From positions 51,541,924 to 51,605,923 of the forward strand of contig NC_068570.1 of NCBI RefSeq assembly GCF_025698545.1: a stretch of DNA of 64,000 bases, written 5' to 3'. The notes under the pieces were generated by a model. The model did not search any database. It was not told where the DNA came from and worked only from the letters and a program-made list of their open reading frames with translations. Shown in pieces: positions 22,377-34,113 of this stretch. Position 1 is the first letter of the stretch; the number at the start of each line of letters is the position of its first letter. Origin of the DNA: Gossypium raimondii (Eukaryota; Streptophyta; Magnoliopsida; Malvales; Malvaceae). The translations under genes were made by a program, and so were the position numbers.

Positions 22377-22981
22377 AAAACATGGAAGTTCTTTTCTTTC
22401 AACTAATAGGCTGAGAAATTTACAAAGCTGAGGTGCATTATTTTGTATTTTATTCATTAAAATTTTAAATATAGTTACATAAATTTTGTATATAAATATA
22501 AAAATGGAAAAACTACCTCATTAATCACTCTAAAATTAGGTTGTTTCTATTTTAGTCATTTAATTTTATTTTTGTAGTAAATTTGGTCAACTCTATCTAA
22601 AAAAATTTGATCAAACTTATCATTCAACCATTAAATCCATTTTTTAAAATTTTCTTCTTTTCTCTTTCTCTTTTTTCCCCTATTTTCCTCTCTCCTCTCA
22701 TTTTCTTCATCATCTCCCTTCTAAATTGAGAACCCTAGTCACCACCGTCTTCTTAAAGATATCATTGTTACTTCTTTTGGATCACTGTCAACAAGCTCAA
22801 AAGTAAAAAGACATCTCAAAATCATATCATATCAATGATGAGATTATGAGATTGAAGCATGAGAATTCTAAAACTTTAAGAGCAGCCTCACAATTTTTGA
22901 GGGATTTTTTGATAAATCTAATCCTATATATTTGAAGAGGAGGCTTTGCACTTCACTTTGGTGGTTTTGAATCAAAATTTA

Positions 22982-23119
22982 GGGTGGGTTTGGATGGGCG
23001 ATTGGGTGCGGTGCAGTGCGTTTAGCTTACTTTTTGTCTCACGCTACAGTATCTAATCTCACCGCTACCGCTGTTTTTACACTAACCACAGGTAAATGCA
23101 CCCTCATCCAAACCCACCC
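22982..23119. mobile_element. PIF/Harbinger-type (Tourist-like) MITE
   Basis: This 138-bp element has the terminal inverted repeat GGGTGGGTTTGGATG...CATCCAAACCCACCC and is flanked by a TTA target duplication (22,979-22,981 and 23,120-23,122). A 3-bp TTA/TAA duplication with GGG-starting termini is typical of PIF/Harbinger. Confidence 0.85.
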
Positions 23120-23617
23120 TTAATGTGGGATGATCACAACAATGAATGTGAGAAGTGGCAGTCGTAGGTATGGAGAAGAAAGGAAAAGTAAAACAAGGAA
23201 AATAGGGAGAAAGAAGAAACATCCCTCAGCATTGTTCATTGACAGGACAATGCTCACTAGTTGTGTTCAACGGAGGAAGCAACGATATTTTTAAGGGAGG
23301 TGGCAGCAAAGGTTTTTAAGTTAAAAAGGAGAAGATGAAAAAAACAAGAAAAAAAAATTTCTAAAAAGAGAGATGACTGCATTCTGTTAAATTTACTGTT
23401 GAAGTGATTAATTTAGTCAATTTCTTTATTGAAGTGACTAAATTAATAAAAAATATTAACGTAATAATTTAACCTAAAAAATTTTAAACTCTAAACCATG
23501 ATACTAAACTTTAAATCCTAATTACCCAACCCTAAATCCTAAATCTTGAATTATAAACCTTAAATCATGAACCTAGATTCTAAATATATGATCTTAAACC
23601 CTTAATCTTAATTTATA

Positions 23618-24065
23618 GGGTAAACTACAAAATAGTCACTTTTGTTTGCCTCAAATTACATTTTAGTCATTTATGCTTGAAATGTTATGTTTTAGTCAGT
23701 TACATTATCATTTTATTACGAAGTGATCACTCTACCATTAGACTCCGTTACTTCCTTAACGGCAGTCGTATGTGGTAGTCCAAATGAGTTTTAAATGCCA
23801 ACTTGGATGTCCAGTTGCTGGGATGAAAATATGTTTTTAATTAAATAAAATTAGTTTGGACTGCAACATAGGATATCCAAATTGGCATTTAAAACCCATT
23901 TGGATTACCACGTAAGACCGCCATTAGGGAGGTAATAGAGCTTAACGGTAGCGTGACCACTTCATAACAAAATGATATCGTAAGTGACCAAAACGTAACA
24001 TTTCAAACATGAGTAACTAAAATGTAATCTAAGACAAATAAAAGTAACTATTTTATAGTTTACCC
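23618..24065. mobile_element. Long-TIR MITE (GGGTAAACTAC family), Mutator-like, copy A
   Basis: Termini GGGTAAACTACAAAATAG and its inverse at 24,048-24,065; the inverted similarity extends most of the 448 bp (arms about 200 bp). It is flanked by TAATTTATA (23,609-23,617) and TAAATTATA (24,066-24,074), 8 of 9 identical, suggesting a 9-bp Mutator-type duplication. Related copies are at 27,466-28,252 and 51,977-52,411. Confidence 0.85.
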
Positions 24066-24209
24066 TAAATTATATCATTTAATCAATAAACTCTAAATCT
24101 TAAATCATAACTTTTAACAGATATTCGTTCTCGTCAAGACCACTTTATTTCCTCTTATGATTGCTTGAAGTTAAAACAAAACAGAACCTTCCCTTCCACC
24201 ACAACTCTA

Positions 24210-25366
24210 ATGGATTCTCTGATCTGTTTATGTTCCTGTATAATTCTATTCATATTTCCATCTCTTAGCCTCATAGAAGCTCAAGCAAGCCTTTGCAGAA
24301 GCAGCTGTGGTGATATCCCTATAAACTACCCTTTCGGAATTGATGATGGTTGTGGCAACCCTTATTACAGACACATGCTTGCTTGCTCCGACCCCGGCAA
24401 GCTCGAGCTTCGTACACCCTCCGGTAGATACCCTGTACGTAGCATTAGTTACTTTGATCCTCATATTCTCGTAATCGACCCATTTATGTGGAATTGTCGA
24501 GATGGCAATAACTTCCGTCCGGTTAGGCCTTTTAGCCTTGACACAGGCACACATTTATCGTTGTCCCCTGAAAATGACTACCTCTTCTTCAACTGCAGCA
24601 AGGATCATGTGATCGTTGAGCCGAAGCCTATCTTCTGTCAAAGATTTCCCGAGCAGTGTGGTTCGTCATGTGATAGCGGTAGTTATCTTTGCAAGCATTT
24701 ACCTGAATGTGCCACCGCATTAGGTGGCAGTTCTTGCTGCTCTTACTACCCGAAAGCGGCCGAATCCTTAAGGCTGATGCTGAAGTATTGCGCTTCATAT
24801 ACTAGTGTGTATTGGACAACTGTTGGCGCAACTGCTGGTTCTCCTTATAACCAGGTACCTGAATATGGAATCCGAGTCGATTTCGATGTGCCCGTAACTA
24901 CACGCTGCCTTCAGTGCCAGGATCCATCAATGGGAGCTGGAACATGTGGATTCGATACGAAAACAGGGAATTTCTTGTGTCTATGTAAGAAGGGAAATGT
25001 CACCTCCTATTGTAAAGGTACATTTTCTGATTGCCATGAATTTTCTGATTACATTTTTGTCAATCGTTGAGTGTTACATGTTCTGCAGATCATGGCATTT
25101 CATGGCACAGTAGAGCAGGAGTCATTGCAGGTTAAATTTCTGAACCTTTTCGGTTTAGCATTTGATTATTTGTAGGTGATGAACTTTGTATATAAAAAAA
25201 ACAAAGATCGAAACTTCGATTAATTCATATTGTTGCGGGGACTGTAACTGCAGTTTCAGCAGCTGGAGCCATAGGAATTGGGGTCAGCATTTGGTTATTG
25301 AAGAAAGTAAGAGCTAAAGCACCTGTAACATGTGGGGTTCAAAGCAATGAGAATAGGCTTTTCTAA
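24210..25366 (+). CDS. WAK-type galacturonan-binding receptor-like protein without kinase
   Basis: Exons 24,210-25,017, 25,089-25,130 and 25,254-25,366 join to 320 residues. Order: signal peptide (about 1-27, hydrophobic CSCIILFIFPSLSL), GUB_WAK_bind domain (SCGDIPINYPFGIDDGCG, about 30-95), Cys-rich middle, WAK-association C-terminal domain (CGFDTKTGNFLCLC, about 245-262), then one membrane helix (SAAGAIGIGVSIWLL) and a short tail ending ENRLF. There is no kinase domain, so it is a receptor-like protein or membrane-anchored pectin binder. The GUB_WAK domain of relatives binds cell-wall galacturonans. The expected acceptor of the last exon (CAG before GGACTGTAAC) appears as CGG at about 25,236-25,238. 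The next AG (25,252-25,253) keeps the frame with loss of five codons; I used it. The gene is convergent with the pectate lyase. Confidence 0.85.
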
Positions 25367-25563
25367 AACAAAGTGAAAATCAAGCTCAAACTTTATTCTT
25401 TTCTTCCTAACTAAGCATACCTTTCTTTATTTGGTTCTTTTTAACTGAACAATTCAGTTCAAATAAAACTATTTTTGTACTATAAATAATATCTTTGGTA
25501 AGCAAAAGTTGAGTCGAATCGAATCGAGAAATAAAGAAGATATGTAATGAGTTCTACGGTCTT

Positions 25564-26895
25564 TTATAGCATGCATGGTCTGTCAAGAAGACAATGTAAA
25601 GGACCAGCATCAGCTGTTAAATCAGGGACCATATATCCTGGAGCAACAATGAAGGATTGAGTCATGGTGTAAAGAGGATCGGAACTTCCATGGCCCGATG
25701 GAACGAAATAAGCACCATTTATAAACACATCTTTTGAACTCTGCCATCTCCAAGTTTCCCAATTATTTGTTTCTCTCTTGGTAACCTCTTTGGACCCTGG
25801 ATCATCGGGAGCTATGAAGTAGTTTCCTTCGCTGAAAATGGTTGGATTAGCGCTGCCGCCAATGGCATACATCTTCCATTCATCGTATCGGTTGTTGGCA
25901 ACATGAGCGTAGCCTATCCGGACCCTGTCACGGCCATCGATTTACATGTATAAATCAGATAAAATGAGCATAATATATGGTTAGAAACTTACCTTGGCAT
26001 CCTCTCTATAAGTCCCTCTCCAAACCGGTTGAAAACTAACGTAACTTTCATAACTTCATCGGCAGCGAAGTCGTCGCTGTGGCCTAACAGCATAACCTGC
26101 AAATCAGCTACAATTAATAGGTTAAAAGACAACAACGGATGCCATAACAAAAAAGGAAAATGAAATCTTAATGATGACTTTATCATGTTGAGCGAAATAG
26201 TTATTAGAGATCGTGACATCCGTCGAAGCATGAATGACATCGATAAGACCATCCTCAGAACGAGCAAGATAGCAATGATCGATCCAAATATTGGAAGAAG
26301 AAAAAACGCTAACAGCATCTCCGTCACTGCCCCCGCGTTTCCCTACATATGTCGGGGAGCTCCGAACTAAACCAGCCACCCCGGGCTTGCAGTCATGTAT
26401 GCTAATCCCATGTATGATAACATCAGTAACGCCGTGAATGGTTATGCAGGGTCCATATGCAATCTCCACGTTAGCTCCTCTTCCATCAATGGTCTTGAAA
26501 CTATTGACTATAAGTTCATTTTTGAGCGTGATAACCATATCAGTAGCGAAAATGATCCAAAGCGGACTCGATTGAATGGCACCGAAACGAAGCGTGCCAG
26601 GTGTAGGGTTGACGGGGTCATCGTAAGGGGTGGTAACTAGATATATCGGTCCATATTTCCCACCTATCGATGCTTTCCCGAAGCCAACCGAACAATCAGC
26701 CAATGCTTCTCGGTTGGTAGCCCAGTTAATGGTTCGCCAGCAAGAGTCAATGACATTCATAAACTTCACAGTGGAAATAGTGGAGACATTGTACAGTAGC
26801 GATGCAGAGGCGTTGTTGGGTAGTTGTGATGGATAAGCAAAGTTTAAGAAAAGGAGTGAAAGCAAAGGGAGAGAGATAAGGGTAAGGGAAGCCAT
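25564..26895 (-). CDS. Pectate lyase (polysaccharide lyase family 1)
   Basis: Exons 26,179-26,895, 25,993-26,096 and 25,564-25,924 give 393 residues. The protein starts with a signal peptide ([19 protein letters not shown]), then [27 protein letters not shown], and the PL1 boxes [12 protein letters not shown] with [20 protein letters not shown] (Ca2+-binding Asp region) and [15 protein letters not shown] with the catalytic Arg. It cleaves de-esterified homogalacturonan by beta-elimination in the cell wall and needs Ca2+. Length and motif order match plant family members, and nothing is broken. The 3' ends of this gene and the WAK-type gene are 198 bp apart (stop to stop). Confidence 0.94.
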
Positions 26896-28442
26896 GGTTT
26901 TACAGAGAGAAATAAAAGTGAAAGATCTTTATAGGAGGATAACTGAGTAGGTGGCACACACGATTTAACGGAAAAAAAGAGAGTTTTTTTAGTTGAAGTA
27001 AGATTTCCATGCTGTACAATAACATGGTTGCATGGACCAAGATACTGTAGAATTATATTAGTAATTTACTATGGATATTCAGTGTGGGATTATATGCATA
27101 TAATATAAATAAGAAAAATTAACTATACATAACTAACATTCTAGAAAAAAAGACATTTGCATGCTTAACAAGCTAAACCAAGTGGTAACATTTTATATGG
27201 GTGAAATTATGTTTTCTTCTATACTTACAAACAACATGGTTGCATCACTGTATGCATCTGTAGGTAGCGGTGTTGAAACAGGGGAGCCAAGACCGGGCAA
27301 CCAGTGGTCTTCCTTGATCTTCCGGAAAGATGATCCCTTGAAAAACAAAGCACTGCAAAATATGAAAAAAGGAATTCAGTTTTCCAAGGCCCAAATCGGC
27401 GGGCCCCTGAGAAATAATAAATTATTATTTTAGTATTATTTTTTGTAAAAAAGCCGAAAATAAAAGGGTAAACTGCACCCATGGTCACTTTTGTTTACCT
27501 TAGGTTACGTTTTAGTCACTTATGTTTGAAATGTTACGTTTTAGTCATTTACGTTATCATGTTGTAACATTTTAGTCACTGAGCCATTAATTGTCGTTAA
27601 TGGTGTAACGGTAAGCTGACGTGGCACGTTAAATCATCATTTCAAACAAAATTTTAGGTTAAATTATACAATTGATCCCCATATTTTTTTCGTTTTAAGT
27701 AATTTTTTTTATTTTATGTTCTTTAAACTTTCCTCTTTTTTTCCATTCTCTTTTGTTTCTCCCTCTGTTTTCATATCTTTCCCATTTCTTTCAATATATT
27801 AGGAAGTCGAATTGGCAGTAAAAAAAGAAGTAGGAAATCGACAATCATCATTTGCCTATAACCAAAACCATACCATGCTTCTTTCTTCACTACCAATTCG
27901 ACTTCCTGATATGTTAAAATAAATAAAGAAGGTAGGAAAATAGAGGGAGAAGCAGAAGAGAATGTAAAATAAAGAAAATAAAGAATGAAAGTTAAAAGAA
28001 CATAAAAGAATTAAATTGCTCAAAACGAAAAATTATGGGGACCAATTGTATAATTTAACCTAAAATTTTTGTTTGAAATGATAATTTAACGTGCCACGTC
28101 AGCTTACCATTACACCATTAACGACAATTAACGGCTCAGTGACTAAAATATTACAACACAATAACATAAGTGACTAAAACGTAACATTTCAAACATAAGC
28201 GACTGAAATGTAACCTAAGGTAAACAAAAGTGACCATGAGTGTAGTTTACCCAAAACAAAATAATAAACGCACCGGGTTGTCCCAAGGCTAAAACGCAAC
28301 GTTTGGCTTAATCCTGACGCTGAACTGAGCGGATGGAAAGGGTAAAAAAAAAAGACAGCAAGGGAAACACGAATCACAAGCGCTGATGAACAATCTGGAA
28401 GAGTACAAAGCCGACAACCCACAACATCTACAACAAGAAGAG
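26896..28442. other. Intergenic region with a long hairpin MITE
   Basis: No gene recognised. The 5' side of the pectate lyase (26,896-27,100) is AT-rich. 27,466-28,252 is a MITE. The remaining 190 bp before the YggS-type start would hold its promoter. Confidence 0.55.
27466..28252. mobile_element. Long-TIR MITE (GGGTAAACT family), copy B, near-palindromic
   Basis: This is a 787-bp element with termini GGGTAAACTGCACCCATGG and the inverse at 28,234-28,252. The two halves are inverse images: GTGGCACGTTAAATCATCAT (27,620 region) pairs with 28,075-28,105, and GTCGAATTGGCAGT pairs with ACTACCAATTCGAC around the centre (about 27,810-27,910). Flanks AAAATAAAA (27,457-27,465) and AAAACAAAA (28,253-28,261) match at 8 of 9. 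It has no coding capacity. It ends 190 bp upstream of the YggS-type start codon, so it could be in the promoter or leader. Confidence 0.85.
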
Positions 28443-30796
28443 ATGGCAGCTTCCGCGGGGGCGATGGATGGCTTGGCTGCATCCGCTCTCCGCTCCGTTC
28501 TCCAGAGAGTCCACCAGACCGCCGAGCGGTGTGGTCGTGAGTCGCAGCGGATCCGTGTGGTTGCCGTCAGTAAAACCAAACCCGTCTCCGTCATTCGCCA
28601 AGTGTACGACGCTGGCCATCGCTGTTTCGGTGAAAACTATGTCCAGGAAATCGTCAAAAAAGCTCCTCAGGTTCTTTTCTCATTTCCTTCGAAAAGAAAA
28701 AAGCATGGAATTTGTCAAACTTTTCTTACATACAAGGACTATTTTACATTTTAAAAATAAAGCACCAAAGTAATAAAATTGTTTTGCCTACAATTGCAGC
28801 TTCCGGATGACATAGAGTGGCATTTTATTGGGAACTTGCAGAGCAATAAAGTGAAGCCTTTGATTGGTAAGCAAAGCTACCCTTTTCTTCAGGGGAATTG
28901 GTATAATTCCCTTTTTAGCCCATTTTGAAATTAATAATTTAATTTGATCTCTTTTAGTCCTTCCTTAGATGGAAAAACTATATTTTTGGTCCCTCCAAAA
29001 AAACAAATATTCAATTTAAATCATTTTAATACAAAATTTTTAGCTAGAACCCAAAATTATTTTATTTTATTTTATTTTATTTTGGCCTCCTAACAAATTT
29101 CCTGCCTTGCTCCTACTTTTCTTCTAGTAATTGTATAGTTAGAAGATTAGTACTTCTTTCTTTGTGGGTTATCAATGTATTTTCGATATCATGTTCACAT
29201 TTTTAGTTTCTTACTACTTTTAAGCTTCTCCTTGTTATGGATATTTGAAATAGAACATTTACTTCAGTTGGTTTTTCTTATTATTCATTGTCGTGCAGCT
29301 GGTGTGCCAAACCTTGCCATGGTGGAAACTGTAGATGATGAGAAGGTAAATTAAGGAGTTCTAAAGTTTTCTGTTTATTTTCTATTAGTTGCTATAAGGT
29401 ATTCTTTATAATTGCAGACATAATTAGATACAACCTTAATTTATAGCTATTTTAGAATCTGATTTTAGCGAGAAAGACCGGTATGTTTTTGTTTTCTTAT
29501 ATCAATAATCATTATATCATGGCTATTGATTGATAGCTTCAAGAACAGCAATCATATTGTGGCCAAATATATATATATATATATATATATTATATTAGTC
29601 ATCACTCATCAGTGAGCATCTTCCTTATTTTGGACCAGATTGCAAATCATCTTAATCGTGTTGTTGGAAGCTTTGAAAGAAAGCCTTTAAAAGTATTAGT
29701 CCAGGTGAATACCAGTGGCGAGGAATGTAAGTTTGTTTTATTGCATTACCACCAAATATATATATATATATTTTAGTTGAGTTGTTTTAAGGCTTGCTTG
29801 TTCAAGCTTGTTTGATAAAACTGATATGGTTTCTTTATCTCCCCAGTTCCATAATATGTTAAATCAATGTGGAAATTGAAAATAGAAAAACCCAGTTCAC
29901 TGGGGCTAAATATGCTGTGAGATTAGGTCAACTATATTTGCCAACGAATGTGTTGCTATCCTATAGTTCGTATATTGAAGCTTTCATCAGTCGCTTGGAA
30001 ATCATTTTGATAGTTTCGCCCTGCATCATGTTATTGCAGCAAAATCTGGTGTAGAGCCTTCAGGTTGTGTGGAACTTGTAAAACATGTTAGTCTGAATTG
30101 TCCGAACCTTCAATTTTGTGGACTGATGACAATAGGGATGCCTGATTATACATCAACACCAGAGAATTTCAAGGTGGATGAACTTCTTATCTTGGTTTAT
30201 CTTTACTTTGTTTCAATTTTTTTTTAATTTATCTTACAATTCTTTTTTTATTTATTGAAATTGCCAGACATTAGCAAATTGCAGAAGTGAGGTCTGCAAG
30301 GCTCTTGGAATACCTGAAGAACAATGTGAACTATCAATGGGAATGTCTAGTGATTTTGAGCTAGCTGTAAGGACTATTTGCATATTACCACTTAGTAATT
30401 TTGGCTTTGTCTACAATTTACCGCTAAAGTATCGTACAATATCGGTGCCCCTTGTCGCATCTTATGCACAAAGCCATGCTATGTTTACTCAGATTTGGAT
30501 GTGTCTCAAATATGAGTATGCTCAATTTTCATAAGTTTCTCATGTATTTTAAGAGTTCTTTGAGGTCATATCTTTATACTAATGTCGGGATATGGACAAG
30601 AGTATCTAAGAATAAAGAGTGGAAACATGGAAGAAGGCAAACCCCATAGCAGTAGCATTCAATAGTTTTAATGCTTAGGAGGAAGTGTTTATGTAATGGA
30701 TTGTGTGGTTCTTTTTTGCAGATTGAAATGGGCAGTACGAATGTCAGAGTTGGATCAACCATCTTTGGAGCAAGGGAATATCCCAAGAAAAACTGA
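28443..30796 (+). CDS. PLP homeostasis protein (YggS/PROSC family)
   Basis: Seven exons: 28,443-28,670, 28,800-28,866, 29,299-29,345, 29,639-29,726, 30,040-30,173, 30,268-30,366 and 30,722-30,796, giving 245 residues. The family's PLP-binding Lys is K44 in VVAVSKTKPV. Other family blocks are [70 protein letters not shown], the last forming the phosphate-binding site. The protein carries and buffers pyridoxal 5'-phosphate; no catalysis is established. An upstream in-frame ATG at 28,386 would add 19 residues without family similarity, so I chose 28,443. Intact. Confidence 0.94.
29566..29590. repeat. (TA)n microsatellite in intron 3 of the YggS-type gene
   Basis: A run of about 25 bp of TA dinucleotides. 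A shorter one lies at about 29,756-29,772 in the next intron. Confidence 0.8.
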
Positions 30797-31866
30797 AACA
30801 AAGCTTATGAAGTAGAGGGGCTTAATCTTTAGATCTTCATTGCGTTGTTTATTAAAAGAGTTGTAGGCAAACACAATCCTCGGTCTGTTGTTCTCGTACG
30901 TGAAGAGAAAGAAAAGGTGAAAAGATACTGATCTATCTTATCATCCATGGAACTTGTTTATTCCATCAAAATAATGCTAATAAATGTAATGATTTGATCT
31001 TATATTTAATTCTTACTGTTCCATTGGAAAATTATTAATATAATATTTGGTTCCTGATAATTTTTTAATTTGATACCTAAGCTTTTTCTTTTTTCAATTT
31101 AGTACCTGAGCTTGACACTTTATTCTAATATCTCAATTTTTTTTGTCCAATTTAGTATTTAAACTTGTCAAATATAGTACAAATTACATCAAAATACTAA
31201 CTCTTAGTTTTGTATGAGAGGATAGAAATAATTAATGTATGAGCAATACGAGACAGAAGGCATGAAATTTAATGGTATGAATGACTTATTTATTTGGAGT
31301 TTTCTCTTTTGGCTAAACAATATGTTTAAATTTTACTTATTAACGGTTAATAAAGCATCATTTATCCTCACAAAGCCCTCAAAGGAAATTTGTGTTAAAA
31401 ATCATGCTTTGTTATGCTTAATAACTGGATATTGAAAAATTTTAAAAATCTAAAACAAAATAAATTCATTATATTAAATTAAATAAATAATATTAAAAAT
31501 AAAAAATTTTAAACATATAAAATACAAAAAAATTCATGTTATTTATCACATATGAGTCATACATCGATAATTTTGCTACCTTATAAAAAGTTAACACTAT
31601 TAGTATATTAGATTAATTTGTACAAGATTTAATAAATTTAAATACTAAATAAGATAAAAGAAAATTTTTAAATACCGAAAAAAGTGTCAAATTTATATAC
31701 AAACTGAAAATAAAAAATTTAGTTAAAGTGGGAAATGTTAAATTTAGAAGCATATCGCTACAACTTAATTGCTCAGTCGACCAGATTTGTTTGAAATTAA
31801 AACTGCTACAACTAAGAACTAGAAATGCAAAGCTTCACGTGCCTATCTAAAGGTGTAAGATGAGTG
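30797..31866. other. Intergenic region, no gene seen
   Basis: Very AT-rich. Two stretches (about 31,020-31,190 and 31,640-31,740) are loosely inverse to one another (TTTAGTACCTGAGCTTGACA-like), perhaps an old MITE, but I cannot define ends. Confidence 0.4.
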
Positions 31867-34113
31867 ATGAAGAAAATAATATCCACTACAACTACTAGCA
31901 GCACCACCAAATCGTTCAATTTCATCATTAACCGTCTCTCCTCACAAGGGTCCTACGATGAAGTCCTCTTCACCTACATTTCCATGCTCAAATCCAACAC
32001 ACCGCCTGATTCCTACACATTCCCCAGCCTCCTCAAAGCCTGCACCTCTCTAAACCTCTTTTCCCTCGGCCTTTCCATCCACCAACACATTGTACATCAT
32101 GGGTTTTCTTCAGATTCTTACACCGCATCTTCTTTGATTAATTTTTATGCGAAATTCGATCGCGCCACGAATGCTCGCAAGGTTTTCGATAAAACGCCCA
32201 ATAGAGATGTTGTTCCCTGGACTGCCATTATTGGCTGCTATTGTCGTGCTGGCGATCTGGACAATGCTTTTTCTATGTATAATGAAATGCGATGCAATGG
32301 GGTTGAGCCTAGTCCGGTTACTTTCTTAAGCTTACTCTCTGGAGCATTGAACTTTGCCTACGTACAAGCTTTACATGGCTGTGCGGTTTTATATGGCTTT
32401 GAATCGGATATAACTTTGGGGAATTCGTTATTAAATGCATATATCAAATGTGGGGGTATTAGGGAAGCAAGAGGTTTGTTTGAATTTATGGACCAGAGAG
32501 ATCAAATATCATGGAATTCTTTGATTTCAGGTTATGCTCAGTTGGGGAATGTTGAAGAAATTTTGCAACTTTTATATAGAATGAAGGTAGAAAGTATGGA
32601 CCCTGATCAGCAAACTTTTGGTTCTTTGCTTACTGCTGTGGCAGCACAGAGTAAGCTTGATATAGGAAGGATGGTGCATGGACAAATTTTAAGAGGTGGG
32701 TTAGATTCAGATGCGCATGTTCAAACAGCACTTATAGTTATGTATTTAAGCTGTGGGAATAGTAATGCTGCATATCAGATTTTTGAAGAGGTATCTGAAA
32801 AAGATGTGGTTTTATGGACAGCAATGATCTCTGGGCTAGTGCAAAATACTTGTGCAGACAAGGCCCTGGCAGTTTTCTATGATATGTTAAAGTCAAGAGT
32901 AGTTCCATCCACTGCCACCATAACTAGTGCTCTTGCTGCTTGTGCACACCTGGGAGCTTTTAATTTAGGAACTTCCATCCATGCTTACCTTTTAAGGCAA
33001 GGATTGACAATAGATATTCCAGCCCAAAACTCTCTTCTTACTATGTATGCCAAGTGTGGTCATTTGGAGCAAAGTTGTGCAGTTTTTGAGAGGATGGATA
33101 GAAAGGATCCGGTCTCTTGGAATGCAATTATTGCCGGATGTGCCCAAAATGACTATTTATCTAATGCCTTCTTCTTCTTCAATAAAATGAGGTCAACCCT
33201 TCAAAAACCTGATTCAATAACTGTTGTCACCCTGCTTCAAATGTCTGCATCTACTGGTGCTCTTCATCAGGGGAAGTGGTTCCACAACTTTGTAATTAGA
33301 AGTTATCTTAGGCCATGCATCTTGGTGGATACAGCTCTGGTGGACATGTATTGTAAATGTGGTGATTTAGACTCAGCTGTTAAGTGTTTTAGGGAGATGT
33401 TGCAATGGGACTTAATCTCATTGAGTGCAATTATTGCTGGATATGGTAGTCATGGCAAAGGGGAGACAGCTTTAAGCATGTATTTTGAGCTTCTGCACTC
33501 TGGAATGAAACCAAATAAGGTGATTTTCCTTTCAATTCTCTCTGCCTGCAGTCACAATGGGCTTGTTGACCCGGGTCTGAGCATATTTGAGTCAATGTCT
33601 AGAGATTTTGGTGTTCAACCAGGAGTTGAGCACCATGCTTGCGTTGTAGATCTCCTTTGTCGAGCTGGAAGGGTGGAGGAAGCTTATAACTTCTACAAGG
33701 GTAGCTTCCTAGAGCCTGCTGTTGATGTTTTAAGCATGATTCTTGATACCTGTCGAGCAAACGGTAACCTGGAACTCGGCAGCATTATTGCCCAAGATGT
33801 CATCATGTTGAAGCCTAATAGTGCCGGAAACTATGTCCAGATAGCACACTGTTATGCTTCTATGAGTAGATGGAATCGCATGGGGGAAGCATGGACCGAA
33901 ATGAGGTCCCTAGGCTTGAGAAAACTCCCAGGATGGAGTATTATTGACCTACATGGCAGAGTTACCACATTTTTCTCCGGTCAAACCGCTCATCCAAAAC
34001 ATGAAGAAATAGTTGCAACACTGTCAATTCTGTGGTGGGAAATGAGTGAAGCGGGTGTGAACTTCAAGATGAAAGAAGTTCATGATATGTTCTTGGATGG
34101 ATGGTTTTTATAG
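31867..34113 (+). CDS. Pentatricopeptide repeat protein (PLS class, E-type), At4g04370-like
   Basis: A single uninterrupted frame of 748 residues from the ATG at 31,867. It consists of tandem helical repeats of the P, L and S types (for example PDSYTFPSLLKACTSL, NSLLTMYAKCGHLEQS, DPVSWNAIIAGCAQN) from about residue 25 to 600, then an E-like tail (GNLELGSIIAQDVIMLKPNSAGNYVQIAHCYASMSRW...LPGWSIIDLHGRVTTFFSG). There is no DYW deaminase motif. PLS-class PPR proteins bind single-stranded organellar RNA and usually support C-to-U editing with partners. The N-terminus (Ser/Thr-rich, basic at start) could be an organelle transit peptide. The best counterpart in my memory is Arabidopsis At4g04370, which fits the gene order here. 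Confidence 0.93.
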   Translation: MKKIISTTTTSSTTKSFNFIINRLSSQGSYDEVLFTYISMLKSNTPPDSYTFPSLLKACTSLNLFSLGLSIHQHIVHHGFSSDSYTASSLINFYAKFDRATNARKVFDKTPNRDVVPWTAIIGCYCRAGDLDNAFSMYNEMRCNGVEPSPVTFLSLLSGALNFAYVQALHGCAVLYGFESDITLGNSLLNAYIKCGGIREARGLFEFMDQRDQISWNSLISGYAQLGNVEEILQLLYRMKVESMDPDQQTFGSLLTAVAAQSKLDIGRMVHGQILRGGLDSDAHVQTALIVMYLSCGNSNAAYQIFEEVSEKDVVLWTAMISGLVQNTCADKALAVFYDMLKSRVVPSTATITSALAACAHLGAFNLGTSIHAYLLRQGLTIDIPAQNSLLTMYAKCGHLEQSCAVFERMDRKDPVSWNAIIAGCAQNDYLSNAFFFFNKMRSTLQKPDSITVVTLLQMSASTGALHQGKWFHNFVIRSYLRPCILVDTALVDMYCKCGDLDSAVKCFREMLQWDLISLSAIIAGYGSHGKGETALSMYFELLHSGMKPNKVIFLSILSACSHNGLVDPGLSIFESMSRDFGVQPGVEHHACVVDLLCRAGRVEEAYNFYKGSFLEPAVDVLSMILDTCRANGNLELGSIIAQDVIMLKPNSAGNYVQIAHCYASMSRWNRMGEAWTEMRSLGLRKLPGWSIIDLHGRVTTFFSGQTAHPKHEEIVATLSILWWEMSEAGVNFKMKEVHDMFLDGWFL

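Larger units (their letters stand above)
22377..24209. other. Intergenic region with two MITEs
   Basis: AT-rich, no gene recognised. It contains a Harbinger-like MITE (22,982-23,119) and a long-inverted-repeat MITE (23,618-24,065), the latter ending 145 bp before the WAK-type start codon. Confidence 0.6.

Noticed and set aside
24246..24554. Minus-strand 102-residue frame across the WAK-type exon 1
   Set aside because: Shadow of a conserved coding exon on the other strand.
28386..28442. Upstream in-frame ATG as the YggS-type start
   Set aside because: It adds 19 polar residues with no similarity to the family. The ATG at 28,443 gives the usual family length, but transcripts could decide.
28189..28619. 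Minus-strand frames of 60-100 residues opposite the YggS-type first exon
   Set aside because: Shadow frames of a GC-richer coding exon. No domain and no conserved start.
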